From NCBI GenBank assembly GCA_946902985.2, contig OX336389.2, positions 281,463,527-281,527,526 on the forward strand: DNA of 64,000 nt, given 5' to 3'. Source of the DNA: Meconema thalassinum. Its lineage: Eukaryota; Arthropoda; Insecta; Orthoptera; Tettigoniidae. How positions within the stretch are numbered: position 1 is the first letter of the stretch; every line of letters starts with the position of its first letter. The notes below the pieces were generated by a model. It had not been told where the DNA came from and ran no database searches. It saw only the letters and a list, made by a program, of their open reading frames with translations. The position numbers were made by a program, and so were the translations under genes. Positions 1 through 8,812 of the stretch are shown here, piece by piece.

Positions 1-1176
1 GACGTTATAATGGAATTTGCTGGCAAATTCCGGTGGGTAAATTATGAATAAGGCCATTTGATACCCGGAGCGCAGTAGGTGGATGAAGGTGGAACTTATA
101 GCCTATGGCCTGGATTTGGTACACACATGTATGTCGATCCCTTATTATTCAACGGGGTCGGGGATGAGATGCGATGAAAGTCTATGCGGCGGGTGATTTT
201 TACACCCGGATTAACTTCCCGACACCAACCTCAGGAGAGGAAGATGGTATATTGGCTTTCACGGCCGGTGAATTAAAACTCAGCAATTCTTCTAGGTTTG
301 TGCCGTGTCTTGTGTGGGGTTTTGCCTAGGACACCAAGCTAGGCTCATCGGCGGGCTCTTGGTGTCCCCGCCCGGACCCCCACAGGAGTGACGAACTGCG
401 CGCCACCTCCCTTTATATAAGGTGCAACTGCACCACTTGACTACGAGAACTAAAAGCTCAAGCAGCCTCAACCTCCCTATGAAGGCTTCCAAAAAGATGG
501 TATATTGGCTTTCACGGCCGGTGAATTAAAACTCAGCAATTCTTCTAGGTTTGTGCCGTGTCTTGTGTGGGGTTTCGCCTAGGACACCAAGCTAGGCTCA
601 TCGGCGGGCTCTTGGTGTCCCCGCCCGGACCCCCACAGGAGTGACGAACTGCGCGCCACCTCCCTTTATATAAGGTGCAACTGCACCACTTGACTACGAG
701 AACTAAAAGCTCAAGCAGCCTCAACCTCCCTATGAAGGCTTCCAAAAAGATGGTATATTGGCTTTCACGGCCGGTGAATTAAAACTCAGCAATTCTTCTA
801 GGTTTGTGCCGTGTCTTGTGTGGGGTTTCGCCTAGGACACCAAGCTAGGCTCATCGGCGGGCTCTTGGTGTCCCCGCCCGGACCCCCACAGGAGTGACGA
901 ACTGCGCGCCACCTCCCTTTATATAAGGTGCAACTGCACCACTTGACTACGAGAACTAAAAGCTCAAGCAGCCTCAACCTCCCTATGAAGGCTTCCAAAA
1001 AGATGGTATATTGGCTTTCACGGCCGGTGAATTAAAACTCAGCAATTCTTCTAGGTTTGTGCCGTGTCTTGTGTGGGGTTTCGCCTAGGACACCAAGCTA
1101 GGCTCATCGGCGGGCTCTTGGTGTCCCCGCCCGGACCCCCACAGGAGTGACGAACTGCGCGCCACCTCCCTTTATA

Positions 1177-2641
1177 CACACATCAAAAAAAGTTTTGCAT
1201 CACCTCGGTTCCAAGAGTTCCGGAACCGTTAAATACAAAGGGAATAGAGATCAACACAAACAACATTTCAGCTCGTTTTATTGCTCATGAGACCCACACA
1301 TTGCATGTTGTACCATCATACAGCTAGACTTTCAGCATTTGTGGTCCAGATTGCAGTACACACCACTACCTCTAATACCCAGTAGCACGTCCTCTTGCAT
1401 TGATGCATGCCTGTATTCGCCGTGGCATACTATCCACAAGTTCATCAAGACACTGTTGGTCCAAATTGTCCCACTCCTCAACGACAATTCGGCGTAAATC
1501 TCTCAGAGTGGTTGGTGGGTCAAGACGTCCATAAACAGCCCTTTTCAACATATCCCAGGCATGTTCGATAGGGTTCATGTCTGGCGAACATGCTGGCCAC
1601 TGTAGTCGAGCGATGTCGTTATCTTGAAGGAACGCATTCACAAGATGTGCACGATGAGGTCGAGAATTGTCGTCCATGAAGACAAATGCCTCTCCAATAT
1701 TCTGCCGATATGGTTGCACTATGGGTCGGAGGATGTCATTCAGGTATCGTAAAGCCGTTTCGGAGCCTTCCATGACCACCAGTGGCGTACGTTGGCCCCA
1801 CATAATGCCACCCCAAAACATCAGGGAACCACCACCTTGCTGCACTCGCTGGACAGTGTGTCTAAGACGTTCAGCCTGACCAGGGTGCCTCCAAACACGT
1901 CTCCGACGATTGTCTGGTTGAAGGCATATGCGACACTCATCGGTGAAGAGAACGTGATGCCAATTCCGTGGGGTCCATTCAGCATGTTGTTGGGCCCATC
2001 TGTACCGCGCTGCATGGTGTCGGGGTTGCAAAGCTGGACCTCGCCATGGACGTCGGGAGTGAAGTTGCGCATCATGCAGCCTATTGCGCACAGTTTGAGT
2101 TGAAACACGACGTCCTGTGGCTGAACGAAACGCATTATTCAACATGGTGGCATTGCTGTCAGGGTTCCTCCGAGCGGCAATCCGTAAGTAGCGGTCATCC
2201 ACTACAGTAGTAGCCCTTGGGCGGCCTGAGCGAGGCCTGTCATCGACAGTTCCTGTATCTCTGTACCTCCTCCATGTCCGAACAACATCGCTTTGGTTCA
2301 CTCTGAGACGCCTGGAAACTTCCCTTGTTGAGAGCCCTTCTTGACACAAAGTAACAATGCGGACGCGATCGAACTGCGGTATTGACCTTCTAGGCATGGT
2401 AGAACTACAGACAACATGAGCAGCGTACCTTCGTCCTGGTGGAATGACTGGAACTGATCGGCTGTCGTACCCCCTCCGTCTAATAGGCCCTGCTCATGCA
2501 TGGTTGTTTACATCTTTGAGCAGTTTTAGTGACATCTATGAACAGTCAAAGGGACTGTATCTTGGATGCAATATACACAGTCAACGTCTATATGCCGGAG
2601 ATCTGGGAACCGAGGTGATGCAAAACTTTTTTTGATGTGTG
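1177..2641 (-). mobile_element. Tc1-like DNA transposon, apparently complete
   Basis: The element is 1465 bp and is flanked by a TA duplication (1175-1176 and 2642-2643) inside the tatata motif of a satellite monomer. Terminal inverted repeats of about 47 bp start cacacatcaaaaaaag. The outer 36 bases match perfectly and the inner part has three or four mismatches. One uninterrupted transposase gene lies on the minus strand. Removing the element with one TA restores the monomer exactly. Near-identical TIRs and an open gene point to a young insertion that post-dates the array. Confidence 0.95.
1372..2397 (-). CDS. Tc1-like transposase, 341 aa, intact
   Basis: This DDE transposase would bind the element's terminal repeats and cut and paste the element at TA sites in the nucleus. 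The N-terminal half has a paired-like helix-turn-helix region (residues about 1-110, including the GRPR motif at 58-61). The catalytic domain shows D153 in FTDE, D243 in MDDNSRPHRA and E278 in SPDMNPIEHAWD. The spacing of 34 residues between D243 and E278 gives the DD34E signature of Tc1. The WGGI motif near 195-198 is also typical. The length of 341 residues matches full-length family members. No frameshift or stop is present and all three catalytic residues are there, so it is plausibly functional. The first ATG gives MPRRSIPQ, a normal start for the family. Confidence 0.95.
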   Translation of the reverse strand: MPRRSIPQFDRVRIVTLCQEGLSTREVSRRLRVNQSDVVRTWRRYRDTGTVDDRPRSGRPRATTVVDDRYLRIAARRNPDSNATMLNNAFRSATGRRVSTQTVRNRLHDAQLHSRRPWRGPALQPRHHAARYRWAQQHAEWTPRNWHHVLFTDECRICLQPDNRRRRVWRHPGQAERLRHTVQRVQQGGGSLMFWGGIMWGQRTPLVVMEGSETALRYLNDILRPIVQPYRQNIGEAFVFMDDNSRPHRAHLVNAFLQDNDIARLQWPACSPDMNPIEHAWDMLKRAVYGRLDPPTTLRDLRRIVVEEWDNLDQQCLDELVDSMPRRIQACINARGRATGY

Positions 2642-4271
2642 TATAAGGTGCAACTGCACCACTTGACTACGAGAACTAAAAGCTCAAGCAGCCTCAACCT
2701 CCCTATGAAGGCTTCCAAAAAGATGGTATATTGGCTTTCACGGCCGGTGAATTAAAACTCAGCAATTCTTCTAGGTTTGTGCCGTGTCTTGTGTGGGGTT
2801 TCGCCTAGGACACCAAGCTAGGCTCATCGGCGGGCTCTTGGTGTCCCCGCCCGGACCCCCACAGGAGTGACGAACTGCGCGCCACCTCCCTTTATATAAG
2901 GTGCAACTGCACCACTTGACTACGAGAACTAAAAGCTCAAGCAGCCTCAACCTCCCTATGAAGGCTTCCAAAAAGATGGTATATTGGCTTTCACGGCCGG
3001 TGAATTAAAACTCAGCAATTCTTCTAGGTTTGTGCCGTGTCTTGTGTGGGGTTTCGCCTAGGACACCAAGCTAGGCTCATCGGCGGGCTCTTGGTGTCCC
3101 CGCCCGGACCCCCGCAGGAGTGACGAACTGCGCGCCACCTCCCTTTATATAAGGTGCAACTGCACCACTTGACTACGAGAACTAAAAGCTCAAGCAGCCT
3201 CAACCTCCCTATGAAGGCTTCCAAAAAGATGGTATATTGGCTTTCACGGCCGGTGAATTAAAACTCAGCAATTCTTCTAGGTTTGTGCCGTGTCTTGTGT
3301 GGGGTTTCGCCTAGGACACCAAGCTAGGCTCATCGGCGGGCTCTTGGTGTCCCCGCCCGGACCCCCACAGGAGTGACGAACTGCGCGCCACCTCCCTTTA
3401 TATAAGGTGCAACTGCACCACTTGACTACGAGAACTAAAAGCTCAAGCAGCCTCAACCTCCCTATGAAGGCTTCCAAAAAGATGGTATATTGGCTTTCAC
3501 GGCCGGTGAATTAAAACTCAGCAATTCTTCTAGGTTTGTGCCGTGTCTTGTGTGGGGTTTCGCCTAGGACACCAAGCTAGGCTCATCGGCGGGCTCTTGG
3601 TGTCCCCGCCCGGACCCCCACAGGAGTGACGAACTGCGCGCCACCTCCCTTTATATAAGGTGCAACTGCACCACTTGACTACGAGAACTAAAAGCTCAAG
3701 CAGCCTCAACCTCCCTATGAAGGCTTCCAAAAAGATGGTATATTGGCTTTCACGGCCGGTGAATTAAAACTCAGCAATTCTTCTAGGTTTGTGCCGTGAG
3801 TTGATGAGAGGTGAAATGAATCAAATATGAATGAAACTGAGCAAGGATGTGTAAGGAAGCGGCCGTGGCCTGTCAGAAGGTAGGCAACCGTCCCAGAGTT
3901 TGCAAGGTGTTGAAAATCGGAAACTACGGAAAACCATTTCACGTCTACTCAGTCCGCAGACAGCTTCGTCCCATAGCCTACCCCTGCGCGTTAGCAAGCG
4001 TAGCTACCGCTGTCGGTCTATTTGGTATACAAATGATTCATATTAACAAATCCTGTCGGAGGTATTGAATGCTGGTGTGATTATTCGCGCGGTCATCATG
4101 TTGAATTGATAAAACGTATTACAATTTGAAAGGCACAGTCCTGGTTGGACGAGATAGTACTATGACCTCGCCAAGTTTAATTGTAATCGCTCTAGCCGTT
4201 TAGAGTTTATGAGGACACACACGGATACAAGGTGATCTCACAAGTCTATATTTCATAACATGAAAGTAGGC

Positions 4272-4590
4272 TTAAATTAATGAAAATGAAAATCCACAGC
4301 CTGCTTCCAGTCGACCGACCGGGTCAAGGATGGAATGAATGAAGCCCCCATCTAGCGGCGAGGATATGAACTGTGCCGGCTGCACTCCTCTGAGGCAATG
4401 ATTAAATGAAATGATAGTGGAGCGGGATGATGGAATGAAATATTTGACAGGAAAAACTGGAGTACCCGGAGAAAAACCTGTCTGCCTCCGCTTTGTCCAG
4501 CACAGATCTGAAATGGAGTGACCGGGATTTTGACCACGGACCGAGCGGTGAGAGGCCGGCGTGCTGCCGCCTAAGCCACGGAGGCTATGA
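4272..4590 (-). repeat. tRNA-derived SINE (family A), left-arm copy
   Basis: Read on the minus strand, the tRNA-like head carries an A-box-like tggcttaggcgg and a degraded B box near 'tccgtggtcaaaatcc', followed by a body with ttttctccgggtactcc. The same element occurs in mirror image at about 7400-7735 and, better preserved, inside the hAT at 12810-13148. It was therefore present before the inverted duplication. Confidence 0.7.
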
Positions 4591-4671
4591 AGGCTCAAAT
4601 TAATAATCTGGTGAAATAATATTGAGAAAAATACCTTAGGTATTAACGTTATATCCCAGGAGTTTATTGTA

Positions 4672-4916
4672 GTGAATGGCTTCGTGGCTAAATAGTTTCG
4701 CGCTAGGCTTTGGCCCGACGTCTCGCGGTTTCGATTCCCGGCCTGACCATCAAGGATTTTATTCTCTTGGGGTTAATTCCCATGGCTCGGGGACTGGGTG
4801 TATCAGACTTCTTCATCATCACTTCATCCTCATTACGACGTACAGGTCGCCCGCGGGTGTAAACTAGAAAGACCTGCTCTCGGCCTCTCAGGAGGCCATA
4901 CGATCATTATTATTGA
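4672..4916 (+). repeat. tRNA-derived SINE (family B), left-arm copy
   Basis: The tRNA-like head has an A box (tggctaaatagt) and a B box (ggtttcgattcc). It is followed by the body 'ctcggggactgggtgt', a 'ttcatcctcattacg' segment and an ATTATT-type tail near 4910. The mirrored copy is at about 7085-7335. It is not a functional tRNA gene, because the fold is degraded and the sequence continues into a SINE body. Confidence 0.75.
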
Positions 4917-5089
4917 TTGGATTGAATAAGAAGAAATCTTCATTGAGTGTGCCGTTCCGCGAGGTATTAACCGTAATTCTATGGATTAAGTTTCGCTTCA
5001 TATTTAAATATCATGAAATTACATGGATTTATTTTATTCACGTCGGAATTTAAGACAATATTCGTCCAAAGTTTCATTCTGAGAGGAAT

Positions 5090-5154
5090 AGAATTATATT
5101 GTATAGATTTCACTCCGGCCGGAATAGAACTAAATGTTCATTCACAGTTTCATT

Positions 5155-5203
<49 letters not shown>

Positions 5204-5596
5204 CATTGATTTAATTTCACTCCGGCCGGAATAGAATTAAATATTCGGTCGAATTAAATTGTATGAATTTAATTTCACTCCGCCCGGAAAATAATTACAT
5301 TGTATGAATTCATTTCACTCCGGCGGAATAGAATTAAATTGTATGAATTTAATTTCACTCCGGCCGGAATAGAATTAAATTTTATGAATTTAATTTCACT
5401 CCGGCCGGAATAGAATTAAATGTTCGTTCACAGTTTCAATCCATCAGGAATAGAATTATATTGTATGAATTTAATTTCATCCTGGCAGGAAAAGAATTAA
5501 ATTGTAAGAATTTAATTTCACTCCGGCTGGAATAGAATTAAACTGTATGAATTTAATTTCATTCCGGCTGGAATAGAATTAAATTGTATGAAAGTA
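5090..5596. repeat. AT-rich short-period repeat with CCGGCCGG-type core (left)
   Basis: Roughly ten degenerate units of about 35-60 bp follow the pattern aatttaatttcactccgg-ccggaatagaattaaat, so each unit is close to a palindrome. A pure AT run (5157-5202) interrupts it. The same repeat continues at 6391-6960 beyond the mariner, and a more diverged block is at 15170-15470. Confidence 0.85.
5157..5202. repeat. (AT)n microsatellite
   Basis: An uninterrupted alternating AT run of about 45 bases within the left-arm repeat. It is absent from the right arm, so it expanded after the arms separated. Confidence 0.95.
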
Positions 5597-6388
5597 TAAG
5601 GTGCGTTCAAAAAGTAACGAGCCGGAGGCTGTAATGTGCAAACCGGTGACGACATTGGCTAATCGTGGCGGCTGTAACGAGGTGTGGTTCCGATCAGAGC
5701 GTGGAAGTTCACAGCCCGTCGCTAGAGGGCACGCGTGCACGTCACGTGACGATACAAAGCGAGCAGCAGCATGCATCAATCGTCCAACGATGCCAGTCGC
5801 ATTGCAAACAGTGACATGGAGGCGTCACACGAAGAGCAAAGAAGTGTTGTTCGGTTTCTGACAGCGAAAGGAGTAGGGGGAACGGACATTCATCGCCGAA
5901 TATCACAAGTGTACGGCGAACACTGCATGTCCCTTGCAAGGGTCAAGGCGTGGCAGGACGGGTGTCGTTAGCCGATGATGCCCGGTCTGGGGCAACCACG
6001 TGCATTACCGATGACAACGTCCAGCTGGTTGATGCACTCATTACCCAGGACCGCCGAGTGACAGTGAACGCCATAGCCGTCGTGGTCGGATTGAGCGCCG
6101 GAAGTGTGCACACCATCATGAAGGAACGACTGCACTGACGGAAAGTGTGTGCCCAATGGGTCTTCAACCACACCAGGAAGCATGTCGAATGGCCTACTGT
6201 CTTGGTTGGACGATGCTGCTGCTCGCTTTGTATCGTCACGTGACGTGCACGCGTGCCCTCTAGCGACGGGCTGTGACCTTCCACGCTCTGGATGGAACCA
6301 CACCTCGTTACACAAGCCACGATTAGCCGATGTCGTCACCGGTTTGCGCATTACAACCTCCGGCTCGTTACTTTTTGAATGCACCTTA
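5597..6388 (+). mobile_element. Mariner-type deletion derivative with long TIRs
   Basis: The element is 792 bp and flanked by TA (5595-5596 and 6389-6390). Its terminal inverted repeats are about 175-180 bp (taaggtgcgttcaaaaagta outward), far longer than the usual ~30 bp of mariner. The interior keeps only the N-terminal DNA-binding part of a transposase. It sits at the symmetry axis of the 8.4-kb inverted repeat, inside the AT-rich repeat. It is non-autonomous because the catalytic domain is missing. Confidence 0.85.
5816..6205 (+). pseudogene. Mariner transposase N-terminal fragment (HTH domain only)
   Basis: Translation from the ATG at 5816 gives MEASHEEQRSVVRFLTAKG followed by IHRRISQVYGEHCMSLARVKAW, the first helix-turn-helix of mariner transposases. 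A small deletion then shifts the frame. The next frame continues with RVSLADDARSG and ITDDNVQLVDALITQDRRVT and GSVHTIMKERLH, the second half of the binding domain. A stop follows (tga at about 6136-6138), then the conserved KVCAQWV. The sequence then runs directly into the right TIR, so all catalytic residues are deleted. This is a relic with no enzymatic function. Confidence 0.85.
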
Positions 6389-6540
6389 TAATTTCACTCG
6401 GACCGGAATAGAATTAAATTGTATGGATGTAATTTCACTCCGGCCTGAATAGAGGTCAATGTTCGTTCGAATTTAAGTGAATGGATTTAATTTCACTCCG
6501 GCTGGAATAGAATTAAATGTATTTTCAGTTTCATTCCAAC

Positions 6541-6650
6541 GCCACGTGATTTTTCAGGTGAAAATTCCACCCCGCTGTCACCGGGATTCGAACCCCGGCC
6601 GTCCGGGTGAAAGACAAGCAGCTAAGCTACAGCGCCATCACGCTCCCCGA
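6541..6650 (-). repeat. Short tRNA-derived SINE (family C), right arm only
   Basis: On the minus strand there is an A-box-like tagcttagctgc and a perfect B box (ggttcgaatcc), with the body ending in gtggaattttcacctg. No counterpart exists in the left arm, so it inserted after the inverted duplication. Confidence 0.6.
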
Positions 6651-7084
6651 TGGAATGAAACTGTGAACGAACATTTAATTCCATTCCGGCCGGAGTGAAA
6701 TTAAATTCATACAATGTAATTTATTATTTTCCGGGCGGAGTGAAATTAAATTCATACAATTTAATTCGACCGAATATTTAATTCTATTCCGGCCGGAGTG
6801 ATATTAAATCCATGCAATATAATTTTATTCTTGTAGGAATGAAACTGTGAATGAACATATGGTTCTATTCCGGCCGGAGTGAAACTAATTCCATACAATT
6901 TATTCTATTCCTCCCTGAATGAAACTTTGAACGAATATTGTCTTAAATTCCGACGTGAATAAAATACATCCATGTAATTTCATGATATTTCAATATCAAG
7001 CGAAACTTAATCCATAGAATTACGGTTAATACCTCGCGGAACGGCACTCACAATGAAGATTTTTTCTTATCCAATCCGATCAAT

Positions 7085-7335
7085 AATAATGATCATATGG
7101 CCTCCTGAGAGGCCGAGTGCAGGTCTTTCTAGTTGACGCCCGCGGGCGACCTGTACGCCGTAATGAGGATGAAGTGATGACGAAGATGTCACATACACAC
7201 AGTCCCCGAGCCAAGAGAATTAACCCCAGGAGAATAAAATCCTTGATGGTCCGGCCGGGAATCGAACCCGCGAGACGTCAGGCCAAAGCCTAGCGCGAAG
7301 CTATTTAGCCACGGAACCATTCACTACAATGAACT
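7085..7335 (-). repeat. tRNA-derived SINE (family B), right-arm copy
   Basis: Mirror image of 4672-4916. The B box complement (gggaatcgaaccc) near 7258-7270 is closer to consensus than in the left arm, and the A-box complement is at about 7302-7313. Confidence 0.75.
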
Positions 7336-7399
7336 CCTGGAATATAACGTTAATACCTGAGGTATTTTTCTCAAATTTATTTCACCAGATTATTAATTT

Positions 7400-7735
7400 G
7401 AGCCTTCATAGCCTCCGTGGCTTAGGCGGCAGCTGGGTCCGTGGTTAAAATCCCGGTCACTCCATTTGAGATTGTGCTGGACAAAGCGGAGGCAGACAGG
7501 TTTTTCTCCGGGTACTCCGGTTTTTCCTGTCAAATATTTCATTCCAGCAACCCTCTCCACTATAATTTCATTTCATCTGTCATTCATTTAATCATTGCCT
7601 CAGCGGAGGGCGACAGGCTTCGGCAGCCGGCACAGTTCACATCCTCGCCGCTAGATGGGGGCTTCATTCATTCCATCCTTGACCGGGTCGGTCGACCGGA
7701 AGCAGGCTGTGGATTATCATTTTCATTAATTTAAA
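7400..7735 (+). repeat. tRNA-derived SINE (family A), right-arm copy
   Basis: Mirror image of 4272-4590. It has an A box (tggcttaggcgg) followed by a shortened head with a degraded B box (tccgtggttaaaatcc). It keeps a segment (tcggcagccggcac region) that is partly lost in the left copy. Confidence 0.7.
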
Positions 7736-8812
7736 CTTACTTTCATGTTATGAAATACAGACTTGTGAGATCACCTTGTATCAGTTTGTGTGTCCTCATA
7801 AACTCTAAACGGCTAGAGCGATTACAATTAAACTTGGCGAGGTCATAGTACTATCTCGTCCAACCAGGACTGTGCCTTTCAAATTGTAATACGTTTTATC
7901 AATTCAACATGATGAAAGCGCGAATAATCACTCCAGCATTCAATACCTCCGACAGGATTTGTTAATAGGAAACATTTGTATACCAAATAGACCGACAGCG
8001 GTAGCTACGCTCGCTAACGCGCAGGGGTAGGCTATGGGACGAAGCTGTCTGCGGACTGAGTAGACGTGAAATGGTCTTCCGTGATTTCCGATTTTCAACA
8101 CCTTGCAAACGCTGGGACGGTTGCCTACCTTCTGACAGGCCACGGCCGCTTCCTTACACATCCTTGCCCAGTTTCATTCATATTTTATTCATTTCACCTC
8201 TCATCAACTCCTCTCCTGAGGTTGGCGTCAGGAAGTGCATCAGGGTGTAAAAATCACCCGCCACATAGACTTTCATCGCATCTCATCCCCGACGCCGTTT
8301 AATAATAAGGAATCGACATGTATTTGTGTACCAAATCCAGGCCATAGGCTATAAGTTCCACCTTCAACCACCTACTGCGCTCCGGGTATCAAATGGCCTT
8401 ATTCATAATTTACCCACCCGAATTTGCCAGCAAATTCCATTATAACGTCGAACTTAGTATACACATAAATTCTGAAAAGCCCTTGTCCGAGTCTCAATCG
8501 GTCTACTTCTTTTTTAGTCGGTTTACCTTCCAGGTTGGCTTTTCCCTCGGACTCAGCGTGGGATCCCACCATTAGGCTGCGTTCACACCGGAGGCTTGCT
8601 AGGTGCTTAGCGCTTGGGTGGTCGCCTGGATGACTAACTCAAGCGAACGGACAGTGCACAATAGACGAGACAGGCCACACCAGGCGCTAGGCTACCTAGC
8701 GACTTGCCAAGCAACTACCCAAGTGAACGATCACGTCTGTTTTGCCAGGAGAGTTAGCCTGGTGGGTTACCAGCTGAGTGTGTTCCAATTTGGAGTAAAT
8801 TTTAATAACAAT

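Larger units (their letters stand above)
241..3797. repeat. Tandem satellite array, 253-bp monomer
   Basis: Monomers begin (aagatggtatattgg) at 241, 494, 747, 1000, 2720, 2973, 3226 and 3479, with a partial ninth at 3732. The period is exactly 253 bp and the copies are nearly identical, with only scattered single-base changes. The fourth monomer is stretched by 1467 bp by a Tc1 insertion. Each monomer has a TATA-like tatataagg, an adjacent ggtgca-ac-tgcacc inverted repeat, and a perfect 10-bp hairpin (ggacaccaag / cttggtgtcc, 19-nt loop). The array interrupts the left arm of the large inverted repeat: the uninterrupted junction is still present in the right arm near 8207-8215. A 66-codon minus-strand frame in each monomer is judged fortuitous. 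Confidence 0.95.
3798..5596. repeat. Left arm, inner part, of the large inverted repeat
   Basis: This stretch is the reverse complement of about 6391-8207. It begins at the array end with a SINE-like body (cggccgtggcctgtcagaaggt type), continues through two tRNA-derived SINEs (about 4272-4590 and 4672-4916) and ends in an AT-rich short-period repeat. Open frames here simply mirror those in the right arm and are not genes. Confidence 0.85.
1..8449. repeat. Giant imperfect inverted repeat (foldback-like structure)
   Basis: The first 240 bases reappear as reverse complement at about 8207-8449, 3798-4600 pairs with about 7385-8210, and 4600-5596 pairs with 6391-7385. Each arm is about 2 kb once later insertions are removed, and by eye they are roughly 90% identical at the outer ends. 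The axis lies in a mariner remnant near 6000. The outermost bases form a short palindrome of the type ggaatttgc/gcaaattcc. The left arm begins at base 1, so it may continue upstream of the window. The structure could be a foldback transposon or a segmental inverted duplication. No transposase belonging to the arms was found, and no target duplication can be tested. Confidence 0.85.
6391..8449. repeat. Right arm of the large inverted repeat
   Basis: This is the reverse complement of 1-240 joined to 3798-5596. It preserves the state before the satellite array arrived: ctcatcaactcctctcctgagg near 8200 is continuous. It has its own extra insertion, a tRNA-like SINE at about 6541-6650. Past 8449 the sequence (gaacttagtatac...) has no partner in the window because the left arm starts at base 1. 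Confidence 0.85.

Noticed and set aside
1792..2210. Plus-strand open frames overlapping the Tc1 gene
   Set aside because: They are antisense shadows of the intact minus-strand transposase.
292..3730. Seven identical or near-identical 66-codon minus-strand frames, one per satellite monomer
   Set aside because: They are a by-product of the 253-bp repeat. The period is not a multiple of three, there is no family resemblance, and the repetition alone explains the open frames.
4676..4745. A functional tRNA gene
   Set aside because: A and B boxes are present, but the stems do not fold cleanly, the sequence continues into a SINE body, and a mirrored copy exists in the other arm. The same reasoning was applied to the tRNA-like heads near 6600, 7270, 13090, 48000, 50400 and 60070.
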